DNA of 64,000 bases from Mycolicibacterium nivoides (GTDB lineage Bacteria > Actinomycetota > Actinomycetes > Mycobacteriales > Mycobacteriaceae), in contig NZ_CP034072.1 in the NCBI RefSeq assembly GCF_003855255.1, positions 3,154,727 to 3,218,726 on the forward strand, given 5' to 3'. Below the pieces are notes generated by a model. The model was not told where the DNA came from. It made no database searches and saw only the letters and a program-made list of their open reading frames with translations. Below are positions 17,098-25,709 of this stretch, one piece after another. Numbering within the stretch: the first letter of the stretch is position 1; the number at the start of each line of letters is the position of its first letter. The position numbers and the translations under genes were made by a program.

Positions 17098-18234
17098 TCA
17101 TGACCGCAGCAGACACAGTTGCACCATGGCTTGCGCCCGAGGCGTCCGCAGGCTGATTCCGGTGGCTTCCTCGAACTTCCGGATTCGATTGAGCACGGTG
17201 TTGCGGTGACAGTAGAGCTTGGCCGCCGTCGTCGAGACCGACCCGCTCTCGGCGTACACCAGCATGGTTTCCACGAGCAGGTCGCGATCATTCGTCGCGG
17301 CCAGAGGCGCATCCACGTAGCTGCGAAGGTCATCGATCACGGTGCACAACTGCGCGATGGACAACTTCGCCCAGGAACGGCGAAGCGTCGTCGCCGGCAG
17401 GCCCAACCGCGCCAGCATCCGGACGGTCGTCGCCGCCCGGAAGACGTTCGGTAGCTGTACGGTTCGCGAGGCCACGGCTCCCGTCACCCCGGCGAGGAGA
17501 TCGGCTGCCAGCGCCTCGTCATCGGGCCAGCGGCTGTGAGCAGACAGCAGGATCAGCGTGACACCCTTGCTCGTGTGGTCCAGCGCCGCAACGCCGAGAC
17601 CGGCCAGCCGCCTGGTCACGGTCGAGCTCGCCCCTTCGGCCGCGACGCCGACGACCCAGTAGAACGCGGTCTCGTCGAGACCGAGTACCTCCGCTGCGCG
17701 GTGCACCACGGTGGGACCGGGTTCATCGGAGAACAGGTCGGAAAGACTCTGCTGCTGCTCGATGATGTTGGTGCGTGCCATCTGCAGTCGCTCGTCCATG
17801 TAGCCCCGCTGGATGGCGCCGGCGAAATCGTCGACCACGGTCCAGAGTTGACCGACGTGGATGGCCAGCACCTCCATGTCGGCGTCATCGGCCAGCCGCA
17901 GCAATGCCGACCACGCCACCAGGAAGTCGTTGCGGACCGCCGCGCTCAGGTTTTCCAGCGCGATGCCCTGACGAGCCCGCAACGCCCCGACTTGCGCGGG
18001 GAAAGCCATCAGCTCGGCGGACAACGGCCTGGCCAGCAGGCAGCCGAGAAGATAGCGGAATGCGTTGCGGGCACTGTCTTTCAGATCGTGCTCGTCGGGA
18101 ACACCGTCGTAGTACCGCGCGCCTCCGTCGATGCGTTCGAGATACTCGGCCGCGAGCTGGTCGTCGATACCTGCGAGTTTCTCGAGCAGGATCTGCCACC
18201 GCCCGTCGGCTTCACGGTCCGGCAAGGGTTCCAC
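17098..18234 (-). CDS. PucR-family transcriptional regulator (1)
   Basis: The 378-residue product has an N-terminal helical sensor region, a GGDEF-like middle domain, and the C-terminal PucR HTH (residues about 315-375: GSVSTTAAKLYCHRNTVLNR followed by IRKFEEATGISL). PucR-type proteins regulate purine, ureide and related nitrogen catabolism. It starts at GTG 18234, overlapping the 3' end of the decarboxylase-like gene by 23 bp, so it is part of the catabolic operon. It is a paralogue of the divergent regulator at 22822; both share residues such as YLLGCLLARPLSAEL / YLLAALLERPMSAEL. The effector is presumably the ureide or a breakdown product. Confidence 0.9.
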   Translation of the reverse strand: MEPLPDREADGRWQILLEKLAGIDDQLAAEYLERIDGGARYYDGVPDEHDLKDSARNAFRYLLGCLLARPLSAELMAFPAQVGALRARQGIALENLSAAVRNDFLVAWSALLRLADDADMEVLAIHVGQLWTVVDDFAGAIQRGYMDERLQMARTNIIEQQQSLSDLFSDEPGPTVVHRAAEVLGLDETAFYWVVGVAAEGASSTVTRRLAGLGVAALDHTSKGVTLILLSAHSRWPDDEALAADLLAGVTGAVASRTVQLPNVFRAATTVRMLARLGLPATTLRRSWAKLSIAQLCTVIDDLRSYVDAPLAATNDRDLLVETMLVYAESGSVSTTAAKLYCHRNTVLNRIRKFEEATGISLRTPRAQAMVQLCLLRS

Positions 18235-18994
18235 TGGTCAACCCGAGAGTGCCCGCCAGGTCCGGCCCCCACCGCGCGTTCAAGGGACCGGCTCCCACCA
18301 TCGCCAGGCATCCCGCGAGCGTGACCGCCACCGAATCCAGCACCGGGATACCGATTTCGGCTCTGGCGGCCTCGACGGCATAAGCACCGTGCAGATTGGT
18401 GCAGACGTAGGCGACCGCGTCAGGTTCGCTTCGTGCGACCTGCCGGGTGGGCGCCAGTAGCTCGTCGGGTCGAATCCGGCCGATATCGGTGGTCTCGGTG
18501 AGACCGAAACCGTACCCCGCGGTCACGGTGATGCCCTCGTCGAGGTAGCACTCGCCGATCCTGGCGTTCATGTCGTCGGGGTAGGGCGTGACCAGGCCGA
18601 CGCTGCGCGCGCCCAACGCACCGAACGCCGCCAGCGTGGCCTGCGTGCTGGTGAGTGCCCGTACACCGGTCTTGGTGGTGATGGCGTCGGTGATCGCGCG
18701 GTCGTGCGCGGCACCCAGCCACGACCCCGCCGTGCCGTTCCAGGCGATCACGTCGACGTTCGCCGTGGCCAGCAAGACGGCCGCCGCTTCCATTCCGGCC
18801 GTGTCGAACTGCGCGTCGGAGGTACCGTCGAGCCCGACCCGGGAGACCGGGATGCGGGTGAAGTGGACACTGACGTCGGTCCGCTCCCCCAGCATCCGGT
18901 ACGTGGTGGGTTCCAGGCAGGTATTCGACGACGGCACGATCATCCCGATCCGCGCCACCCGCCACACCGTGGGTCGCGAAAACTCAGACGGCAC
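18212..18994 (-). CDS. Arylmalonate decarboxylase / Asp-Glu racemase-fold protein
   Basis: The 260-residue protein belongs to the Asp/Glu racemase - maleate isomerase - arylmalonate decarboxylase (AMDase) superfamily. It has IGMIVPSSNT at the start, NGTAGSWLGAA (residues 86-96) and one catalytic-type cysteine in VAYVCTNLHG (Cys198). Racemases and maleate isomerases use two cysteines. Here the first position falls in a Gly-Thr segment (Gly87-Thr88), as in AMDase, whose single Cys188 and Gly74/Thr75 oxyanion hole I recall from the Bordetella enzyme. Decarboxylation of a substituted malonate is therefore a plausible reaction. The gene overlaps both neighbours (11 bp with the SDR, 23 bp with PucR), so it is cotranscribed. 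Confidence 0.8.
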   Translation of the reverse strand: MPSEFSRPTVWRVARIGMIVPSSNTCLEPTTYRMLGERTDVSVHFTRIPVSRVGLDGTSDAQFDTAGMEAAAVLLATANVDVIAWNGTAGSWLGAAHDRAITDAITTKTGVRALTSTQATLAAFGALGARSVGLVTPYPDDMNARIGECYLDEGITVTAGYGFGLTETTDIGRIRPDELLAPTRQVARSEPDAVAYVCTNLHGAYAVEAARAEIGIPVLDSVAVTLAGCLAMVGAGPLNARWGPDLAGTLGLTSGTLAGP

Positions 18995-19772
18995 GGGTGA
19001 TTCCGCCGTCGTTGGTGATCGTGGTGCCGTTCAGATAGGCGGCCCGCGGCGAGGCCAGGAACACGATCGAGTAGGCGATGTCACGCGCGCTGGGGATGTA
19101 GGACAGCGGCAGGTTCTCCAGGTAGCGCTCCTCGGCCTCTTCGGGTGTGCAACCCCAGTCCTTGGCGTTGGCGGCGAACTGCTTGACCAGCCGCGCGGTC
19201 CGGACCGGGCCGGGGCACACCGTGTTGATCATCACGCCTTGGGCGCCGACCTGCAGCGACAACGACTTGCTGAAGTTCAGGATCGCGGCGTTGGCGGCGG
19301 CTCCGGGCATGTGGTACTCCAGCGCCTGCTTGCCGGAGTTCCCCGCTACGTTGACGATGCGCCCGTTGCCGTTCTTGAGCAGGTGCGGCAACGCCGCTCG
19401 GGTCATGCGGATGAATCCGAACAACTTGAGGTTGATGTCGGCGACCCACTGTTCGTCGGTGAGATCGCCGAAACCCCCGAAAGACGATGCGCCGGCGTTG
19501 TTGATCAGGATGTCCAGGCCGCCGAGTTCGTCGACGACGTTGGTGACCACCGAATCGAACACCGCCTTGTCGCTGAGGTCGGCTGCCACGGACACGGCCT
19601 TGACGCCGGATTTGGCCGAGATCGACGTGCAGGCCTCGTTCAGCGCGTCCGCGCGGCGTGCCACCAGTGCCACGTCGGCACCTTCTTCAGCCAGCAACTC
19701 CGCGGTGGCCAGTCCGATGCCGTCGCTGGCACCGGAGATCAGTGCCCGCATGCCTTGCAGTCCCAGGTCCAT
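18984..19772 (-). CDS. SDR-family protein lacking the canonical catalytic triad
   Basis: This 262-residue Rossmann protein has the nucleotide motif SGASDGIG (residues 13-20), a DLS acidic turn at 65-67 and NNAG at 91-94, so cofactor binding looks intact. The active-site region reads NVAGNSGKQALEYHMPGAAANAA. Aligned on family spacing, the usual Ser, Tyr and Lys fall on Gly144, Gly157 and Asn161. A recognised minority of SDRs has this kind of replacement, and some act through other residues or bind only. Its place between carbamoylase and AMDase-like genes, with an 11-bp overlap to the latter, implies a role in the same pathway. Confidence 0.85.
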   Translation of the reverse strand: MDLGLQGMRALISGASDGIGLATAELLAEEGADVALVARRADALNEACTSISAKSGVKAVSVAADLSDKAVFDSVVTNVVDELGGLDILINNAGASSFGGFGDLTDEQWVADINLKLFGFIRMTRAALPHLLKNGNGRIVNVAGNSGKQALEYHMPGAAANAAILNFSKSLSLQVGAQGVMINTVCPGPVRTARLVKQFAANAKDWGCTPEEAEERYLENLPLSYIPSARDIAYSIVFLASPRAAYLNGTTITNDGGITRAV

Positions 19773-19804
19773 GTTGGTCTCCTATTCGTGGTTGTGGTTG
19801 CGCG

Positions 19805-21127
19805 TCACCGGACGCGGTTGGCAGTAGCTGAGTCCAAAGCGCCGTCGAGCATGCGGGCCAGCGTCTCGGTGAGCAAATCCACACCGGTGCAAAGGTCTTC
19901 GTCCGAGGTGAATTCGGCCTCGGCGTGCGAGATACCTTCCACGCTGGGAACGAACAGCATCACCGAAGGGACGATCTCCTTCATGTTGGTCGAGTCGTGG
20001 CCGGCACGGGTCTGCACGAGCATGCTCGACATGCCGAGGTCATCGGCGACGGTGCGGGCCAGCTCCACCCCTTCCGGCTGGTAGTGGTGGCCGGGCCAGA
20101 CGTGCGCCTTGCGGTGCTCGACCTTGACCTTGGCCCGGATCTCGGCCTCGGCGATACGCTTTCGCAGCGCGGCATCGGCGGCGGCGAGCAACTCGTCGTT
20201 GTCAGAACGCAGGTCCAGGTGCATGTGGACCTCGCGCGGCACGACCACCGGAGAGTTGGGTAGCACGGTCAACTGCCCACAGCTGGTGTGCAGCTCCTCG
20301 CCGAACTCGTCGGCGATATCGCGCAGCGCCACCACGATCAGCGCCGCACCCAGCAGCGCGTCCTGACGGTCGTCGATGGCGGTGGCACCGGTGTGTCCCT
20401 GGGCGCCAATGACATTCAACTCGTACTTGTTGGCGGCCCAGGTGCGGTCCACCAATCCGATGGAGACATTGTGCTTCTCCAGTTCACGGCCCTGCTCGAT
20501 ATGGATCTCGGCGTAGGCGGCCAGCCGCCGGGTGACGTCACCGTCCGGGAACACATCCGTTTTCCCGATGCTGTTGATGGCGGTGAGGGCGTCGCGGACG
20601 GTGACGCCGTCCTGGTCGGTGATGTCGAGTGTGTCTTCGAGGTCCGCGGCACCGGTGAACACCGCACTGCCCATCAGCGACGGCTTGAACCGCGAGCCTT
20701 CCTCGTTGAACCAGTCCACCACGGCGACGTTGTACATCGGCGTCACACCGGATTCGGCGGCCTGACGACGGATCCGGTCGGCGGCGGTAGCACCGGCGAA
20801 GACGCCGTAGGCGCCGTCGAACTTGCCTCCCCGGGGCTGGCTGTCGAGGTGCGATCCCACCAGAACATAGGGCGCGCCCGGCTGAAACTCCAGCAGGCCG
20901 AACAGGTTTCCGACTCGGTCCACTTCTACGGTGAAGCCGCGCTGCCGCAGCCACCGCGAGAACCAGTCCCGCATTTGTCCGTCCTCGGCGGTGCCGGCCT
21001 GGCGTTCCACGCCGCCGGCCGGGGTCTGGCCGATGGCCGCCAGTTCCGCCCAGGAGTCCAGGAACTCGCGGTCGCGGCCGGCGTCGAGACGAATACGTAG
21101 TGCGGTGTTGTTGTGTTGTGCGGTCAA
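19805..21127 (-). CDS. Zn-dependent N-carbamoyl-amino-acid hydrolase / allantoate amidohydrolase family
   Basis: This 440-residue M20-type amidohydrolase has the metal-site segments GSHLDSQPRGGKFDGAYG, VDWFNEEGSRF and AEIHIEQG, the dimerisation and substrate segment GHTGATAIDDRQDAL, and AGHDSTNMKEI near the C-terminus. The family (HyuC/AmaB, beta-ureidopropionase, allantoate amidohydrolase) cleaves N-carbamoyl amino acids or allantoate to release ammonia and CO2. With a hydantoinase gene 70 bp upstream, it should hydrolyse the ring-opened carbamoyl product. The exact substrate is not decidable from sequence. The SDR gene follows after 32 bp. Confidence 0.92.
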   Translation of the reverse strand: MTAQHNNTALRIRLDAGRDREFLDSWAELAAIGQTPAGGVERQAGTAEDGQMRDWFSRWLRQRGFTVEVDRVGNLFGLLEFQPGAPYVLVGSHLDSQPRGGKFDGAYGVFAGATAADRIRRQAAESGVTPMYNVAVVDWFNEEGSRFKPSLMGSAVFTGAADLEDTLDITDQDGVTVRDALTAINSIGKTDVFPDGDVTRRLAAYAEIHIEQGRELEKHNVSIGLVDRTWAANKYELNVIGAQGHTGATAIDDRQDALLGAALIVVALRDIADEFGEELHTSCGQLTVLPNSPVVVPREVHMHLDLRSDNDELLAAADAALRKRIAEAEIRAKVKVEHRKAHVWPGHHYQPEGVELARTVADDLGMSSMLVQTRAGHDSTNMKEIVPSVMLFVPSVEGISHAEAEFTSDEDLCTGVDLLTETLARMLDGALDSATANRVR

Positions 21128-21197
21128 GGTTTTCCTCCGGGCACGTTGAATGAACGTCGCGGGCTTCGGCGACGCTTGACGATGCGGTCAGTCCGGG

Positions 21198-22616
21198 TCA
21201 GATCAGGTATTGCGACAGTCCGCGTTTGAGGTAGCTGCCGTGGCCTTTCCGGCCGAGGTACTGATCACGGTCCACGATGACGGTTCCGCGCGACAGCACG
21301 GTCTGCACACCGCCGTCGATCTCGAAGCCCTCCCAAGTGGAGTGGTCGAGGTTCGAGTGGTGGGTCTTGTCGAACCCGATCGAGGTGTGCGCGTTGGGGT
21401 CATAGATCACGACGTCGGCGTCGGCCCCGGGAGAGATGATGCCCTTGCGCGGGTAGAGCCCGAACATGCGGGCCGGGGTGGTGGCACACACGTCGACCCA
21501 CCGCTGCAGGCTCAGGTTGCCGTTGACCACGCCCTGGTACATCAGGTCGATTCGATGCTCCACGCCGGCCATCCCGTTGGGGATCTTGGAGAAGTCGTCG
21601 ATGCCCATCTCCTTCTGCCCCTTGAAACAGAACGGACAGTGGTCGGTCGACACCGTCGCCACGTCGCCGGTGCGGATGTAGCGCCACAGCTCGTCCTGGT
21701 GACGATCCTCGCGAGAACGCAAGGGGGTGGAGCACACCCACTTGGCGCCCTCGAACCCGGCGGCGCCCAGCTGCTCCTCCAGCGACAGGTACAGGTACTG
21801 CGGGCAGGTCTCGGCGAAGACGTTGGCGCCGCGGCCCCGAGCGGTGGCGATCTGCTCCATGGCCTGCTTGGCCGAAACGTGGACCACATACAGCGGTGCG
21901 CCGGTGACCTTCGCCAGCATGATCGCGCGGTGGGTGGCCTCCTCTTCCAGCTCCCACGGCCGGGACACCCCGTGGTAGTAGGGCGAGGTCTCGCCGCGTT
22001 CGATGTGCTGGGCCACCAGCTGATCGATGGCGATGCCGTTCTCGGCGTGCATCATCGTCAGCGCGCCGTTGCTCGCACACTGCTGCATGGCCCGCAGGAT
22101 CTGGCCGTCGTCGGAGTAGTACACCCCGGGGTAGGCCATGAACAGCTTGAAGCTCGTCACACCCTCGGCGACCAGCTCGTCCATCGCCTTGAGGGCATCG
22201 GAGTCCACGCCGCCCAGGATCTGGTGGAAGCCGTAGTCGATCGCGCAGTTGCCCGCGGCCTTCGTGTGCCAGGCGGCCAGCGTGTCCTGTACCCGCTCCC
22301 CCTGCCGCTGGATCGCGAAGTCGATGATCGTGGTGGTGCCGCCGTGGGCGGCCGCGCGGGTGCCGGTCTCGAAAGTGTCGGAGGCGACGGTGCCGCCGAA
22401 CGGCATCTCCATGTGGGTGTGGGCGTCGACGCCGCCCGGGATGACGTAGCGGCCCGAGGCATCCAGCACGCGGTCGAAAGTCCGGTCGGGATCGCCGAAG
22501 GGAGCCAGCTCCGGATCGACCAGGGCAGCGATGCGTTCGCCGTCGATGAGCACGTCGAGCGCCTGACTACCGGTGGGGGAAACGACGGTGCCGCCGCGGA
22601 TGTACGTCGTGGACAT
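21198..22616 (-). CDS. Dihydropyrimidinase / D-hydantoinase
   Basis: This 472-residue cyclic amidohydrolase opens dihydropyrimidine or hydantoin rings. It shows the binuclear metal site of the family: DAHTHMEMPF, the carbamylated lysine segment TSFKLFMAYPG, MMHAENG, VVHVSAK and the aspartate in STDHCPF. ATG 22616 gives the standard N-terminus (STTYIRGGTVVSPTG); in-frame starts up to 22706 add unrelated residues. It is the first gene of a minus-strand run that continues with carbamoylase, SDR, AMDase-like, PucR and MFS. A conserved regulatory block lies 35 bp ahead of the start. Confidence 0.93.
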   Translation of the reverse strand: MSTTYIRGGTVVSPTGSQALDVLIDGERIAALVDPELAPFGDPDRTFDRVLDASGRYVIPGGVDAHTHMEMPFGGTVASDTFETGTRAAAHGGTTTIIDFAIQRQGERVQDTLAAWHTKAAGNCAIDYGFHQILGGVDSDALKAMDELVAEGVTSFKLFMAYPGVYYSDDGQILRAMQQCASNGALTMMHAENGIAIDQLVAQHIERGETSPYYHGVSRPWELEEEATHRAIMLAKVTGAPLYVVHVSAKQAMEQIATARGRGANVFAETCPQYLYLSLEEQLGAAGFEGAKWVCSTPLRSREDRHQDELWRYIRTGDVATVSTDHCPFCFKGQKEMGIDDFSKIPNGMAGVEHRIDLMYQGVVNGNLSLQRWVDVCATTPARMFGLYPRKGIISPGADADVVIYDPNAHTSIGFDKTHHSNLDHSTWEGFEIDGGVQTVLSRGTVIVDRDQYLGRKGHGSYLKRGLSQYLI

Positions 22617-22650
22617 GGCAACAGATCGTATGGCCGCCAACGTGATCCGG

Positions 22651-22692
22651 CCCATAGCCGCCGTGCAACGTATCGGCCCGCACAAATTGTGC
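22651..22692 (-). promoter_or_regulatory. Conserved regulatory block, copy B (ahead of hydantoinase)
   Basis: The plus strand reads CCCATAGCCGCCGTGCAACG, then after 9 bp a 13-bp palindrome GCACAAATTGTGC (22680-22692). It matches copy A at 17026-17066 in sequence, spacing (35 bp to dyad centre) and orientation. It lies between the hydantoinase gene and the divergent PucR gene, so it could control both. Confidence 0.72.
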
Positions 22693-22821
22693 ACACGCAC
22701 ACCCAAGCGCCGTATCCACCCGGGTTTCCTGCCCTGAATTGGGCACAGCGGCCCGACCGCGGCCGGGAACGGTTCCGATCGCTCACCCTACGAACCCGTC
22801 TGGTCTGCAGTAGCCTGCCCG

Positions 22822-23967
22822 ATGATGCGCAATCTGTCCGGCCGCCGCGAAGACACCCGGCTTCGCTGGCGCTGGCTGCTCGCACAGCTCGACAACCTGG
22901 ACGACGACCTGGCCGCCGAATACCTGACACAGATCGATCGGGGTGCCCGGTTCTACGACAGCGTCCCCGAAGAAGACGACCTTCTCGGCGCGGCGCGGCT
23001 GGCGTTCCGCTACCTGCTGGCCGCCCTCCTGGAACGACCGATGAGCGCCGAGTTGGCGGAGTTCCCCGCAGCGGTCGGAGCCTTGCGCGCCACGCAGGGC
23101 ATCGCGCTGGAGAACCTCACCGCGGCGGTGCGCACCGACTTCCTCGTCGCGTGGTCGGCGCTGTTGAAGCTGGCCGGCGACGACGACATGGCCGTACTGG
23201 CGCTGCACGTCGACGTGCTCTGGCAGGCCGTCGACGACTTCGCGATCAGAGTGCAGCGCGGCTATCTGGACCAGCGGCTGTCGATGGCAAGGACCAGCAC
23301 CCTCGAGCAACAACACAGCTTGTCCGAACTGTTCTCCGGCGAGCCCGCACCGGCCACCGTTCGGCGCGCGGCCCAGATCCTGGGCCTCGACGAGGCGGCC
23401 GGCTATTGGGTGATCGGGATTGCCGGCGAGGAGGCCGGACGCACCGTCACCAGGCGCCTGCTCAATCGACACCTGACCTCGCTGGACTACGTCGACCACG
23501 GCGTCGCGCTGATCCTGGTGGCTGCCGACCCACGTTGGCCCGACGACGAGGCGCTGGTGACCGACCTGCTGGCCGATCTCGACGGCGCCGTCGCACCCCG
23601 AGCGGTCGCCCTGCCGGAGATCCACCGAGCCGCCGCGACGGTTCGGATGCTTGTCGATCTGGACCTGAAGTCGACGACGCTGCGCCGGTCGTGGGCGCAA
23701 CTGTCGATCACGCAGCTTTCAGAAGTGATCGAAGACCTGCGCGGGTATGTTCTCGGTCCGCTCCACGACGTTCATGACTACGAGTTGATCGTCGAGACCA
23801 TCCAGGTGTTCGCCGGCAGCGGTTCGGTCTCCGACACCGCGTCGGAGCTCTACTGCCACCGCAACACCGTGATGAACCGGATCCGCCGGTTCGAGGAGGC
23901 GACCGGGATCAGCCTGCGCAGCCCCCGCTCGCTGGCGATGGTGCAGCTGTGTCTGCTGCCCACGTAG
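22822..23967 (+). CDS. PucR-family transcriptional regulator (2)
   Basis: This 381-residue paralogue of the regulator at 18234 has the same layout: N-terminal helical sensor, GGDEF-like middle, and C-terminal PucR HTH (SVSDTASELYCHRNTVMNRI). It is divergent from the hydantoinase gene across a 205-bp region with a conserved dyad. PucR proteins often activate adjacent ureide catabolism when substrate is present. Having two paralogues, one inside and one divergent from the operon, suggests two inputs or a heteromeric regulator. ATG 22822 is followed at once by a second ATG at 22825, and either could be used. Confidence 0.9.
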   Translation: MMRNLSGRREDTRLRWRWLLAQLDNLDDDLAAEYLTQIDRGARFYDSVPEEDDLLGAARLAFRYLLAALLERPMSAELAEFPAAVGALRATQGIALENLTAAVRTDFLVAWSALLKLAGDDDMAVLALHVDVLWQAVDDFAIRVQRGYLDQRLSMARTSTLEQQHSLSELFSGEPAPATVRRAAQILGLDEAAGYWVIGIAGEEAGRTVTRRLLNRHLTSLDYVDHGVALILVAADPRWPDDEALVTDLLADLDGAVAPRAVALPEIHRAAATVRMLVDLDLKSTTLRRSWAQLSITQLSEVIEDLRGYVLGPLHDVHDYELIVETIQVFAGSGSVSDTASELYCHRNTVMNRIRRFEEATGISLRSPRSLAMVQLCLLPT

Positions 23968-23996
23968 GCCCTGACCCGGCGGCCAGGACCTACGTG
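23961..23996. terminator. Bidirectional hairpin overlapping two stop codons
   Basis: CACGTAGG (23961-23968) pairs with CCTACGTG (23989-23996), and the stem extends inward through CCTG/CAGG after one mismatch. The hairpin spans the stops of the converging PucR (23967) and RtcB (23990) genes, so it may end transcription in both directions. Confidence 0.65.
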
Positions 23997-25198
23997 CCCT
24001 TGACGTTCAGCACCTGACGCAGCTCATGCTCGACCTCGATGAGGCTCGCAGCGTCGGCCATGACGACGTCGATGTCCTTGTACGCATCGGGGATCTCGTC
24101 GACCCACTGCTCGCCGTGCCGGTACTCGATGCCCTGCATCCGCGCCGCGAGGTCGTCCGCGGTGAACCGGCGGCGTGCCTCGTTGCGGGAGTACCGGCGC
24201 CCGGCGCCGTGCGGAGCTGAGCAGAGGCCGGCGGGGTTGCCCTTGCCGCGCACCACATACGAACGGGTTCCCATGCTGCCGGGAATCAGCCCCAAGACGC
24301 CTGCGTGGGCATCGATCGCGCCCTTGCGGGTCAGCCACACATCGCGGCCGCCGTGGTGCTCCCTGCGGGTGTAGTTGTGATGGGTGTTGACCCGCTCGAC
24401 CTCGAAGTCGCCCGCAGTCTTCGGCTGATCCAACTGCCCGTAACCCATCCACGCGGCGAACACCCACATGTAGCGATCCATCATCTCGGCGCGGTTCTCG
24501 AACGCGAATCGCTGCGCCCAGTTGAGTTCCCGCAGATAGGCGGTGAACTCGGGCGTGCCCTGCGGTAGGTAGGCGAGGTCCGGGTTGGGCAGCTCGATCC
24601 ACCACTGCTTCATGAGCCTCTGCGCGACCTTGATGTGCTTCTGCGCGATCTTGTTTCCGACACCGCGAGAACCCGAATGCAGGAACAGCCACACCCGGTC
24701 GGCCTGATCCAGGCACAGCTCGATGAAGTGGTTGCCACCGCCGAGGGAACCGAGTTGCTCGCGCCACTTGGGCGAGTGCGACAGGTCGATCCCGCCGTCC
24801 TGCGCCAAGTGCTCGAGGTCCGCGATGCGGCCAGCCGTGAACGGGAAACGCGCGAGCGTGTCGTTGTAATTTCCGGGCGACAGCGGAATCGCCGTCTCGA
24901 TCGCGGTACGCAGCGCAGCCAGGTCACGACCATGAAGATCGGTGGCGGTGAATTCGGTGCGGGCGGCGATCATCCCGCACCCGATGTCGACGCCGACTGC
25001 CGCCGGGATCACGGCGTCGATGGTGGGGATGACCGTGCCGACGGCCGACCCCTTGCCACTGTGGGCATCGGGCATCAGCGCGACATGAGGGTGCACGAAC
25101 GGCATCGAGGCGGTCTGCTTCGCCTGCTCGATGGTGTTGTCGTCGATGTGGCTGGCGAAGTTCAACAGCTTGTGGTCGACGACGCGGTGCGTAGTCAT
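23990..25198 (-). CDS. rtcB: RtcB-family RNA ligase
   Basis: This 402-residue RtcB-type protein ligates RNA 2',3'-cyclic phosphate or 3'-phosphate ends to 5'-OH, with GTP and Mn. Visible signatures are DAHSGKG, GVDIGCGM (metal Asp71 and Cys74), LGGGNHFIEL, HSGSRGVGN, and a C-terminal APHGAGR motif that carries the histidine guanylated during catalysis. The length is that of the shorter bacterial RtcB group (about 400 residues, Rv2631-like). It stands alone here, with no archease or RtcA gene next to it. In bacteria RtcB repairs tRNA or rRNA cut by toxins or stress nucleases. Confidence 0.9.
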   Translation of the reverse strand: MTTHRVVDHKLLNFASHIDDNTIEQAKQTASMPFVHPHVALMPDAHSGKGSAVGTVIPTIDAVIPAAVGVDIGCGMIAARTEFTATDLHGRDLAALRTAIETAIPLSPGNYNDTLARFPFTAGRIADLEHLAQDGGIDLSHSPKWREQLGSLGGGNHFIELCLDQADRVWLFLHSGSRGVGNKIAQKHIKVAQRLMKQWWIELPNPDLAYLPQGTPEFTAYLRELNWAQRFAFENRAEMMDRYMWVFAAWMGYGQLDQPKTAGDFEVERVNTHHNYTRREHHGGRDVWLTRKGAIDAHAGVLGLIPGSMGTRSYVVRGKGNPAGLCSAPHGAGRRYSRNEARRRFTADDLAARMQGIEYRHGEQWVDEIPDAYKDIDVVMADAASLIEVEHELRQVLNVKGT

Positions 25199-25419
25199 GA
25201 AACCGATTCTCCCGACGCTGTCGAGTCGATTGTTTGTTCCGGCCGACTGCCGGGAATCACAGTCCAGTGGGTTGACGGGTTCGCCCTGCGTAGAGACGGA
25301 TTCACCGCTTCTCGAGGAGTGTTGCGTGACGCAGGGCTTGCGCCGGATTTGAAGGAACGGTACTGCCGCGCCAGAATGGAGTTCGGATCACTTAGTCAGG
25401 CTCAGCATCGGGGGGTGCG

Positions 25420-25644
25420 GTGAAACTCGGTTGGTATGTCTTCATGCACCGCCCTGATGGTGGCGTGATGCCTATCGCCGGATTCTGGCGCAAACGCACC
25501 GCGTTGCGGTGGGCCGAGGCGCACGCAGAACCGGACCGCCACCTTGAGGTCCATCGCTTCGGCTGGTGGGCGGCCGACACTGCCGGCCAGCGGCCGGCTG
25601 CCGACCCGGCGAGCGGATGCCAGGGGTCCGACGACCGCCGATAG
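25420..25644 (+). CDS. Small hypothetical protein
   Basis: A 74-codon frame runs from GTG 25420 (KLGWYVFMHRPDGGVMPIAGFWRK) behind a G-rich GGGGGTGC stretch that could serve as ribosome site. The product is rich in Trp, Arg and His and has no recognisable domain. It lies between rtcB and the former tRNA-Tyr terminator, just outside the integrated element. Codon third positions are GC-rich like the host, so it may be a real small gene, but supporting evidence is thin. Confidence 0.4.
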   Translation: MKLGWYVFMHRPDGGVMPIAGFWRKRTALRWAEAHAEPDRHLEVHRFGWWAADTAGQRPAADPASGCQGSDDRR

Positions 25645-25669
25645 GCGCCAACCTCGGCAGTCAGCCCCA

Positions 25670-25704
25670 CAAAACCAAAACAGGCCCCCTCGAAAGGGGG
25701 CCTG
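25670..25704 (-). terminator. Original tRNA-Tyr terminator, now stranded at left end
   Basis: CAGGCCCCCT (25681-25690) and AGGGGGCCTG (25695-25704) pair perfectly around CGAA. On the minus strand the hairpin is followed by TTTTGGTTTT (complement of 25671-25680). It lies 6 bp past the tRNA 3' half at 25710. It was presumably the terminator of the intact tRNA-Tyr gene before the 11-kb element separated them. Confidence 0.8.
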
Positions 25705-25709
25705 ATCAG

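Noticed and set aside
22822..23967. Second regulator as a duplicate assembly artefact of the first PucR gene
   Set aside because: The two proteins differ throughout at the residue level and have different neighbours; they are true paralogues.
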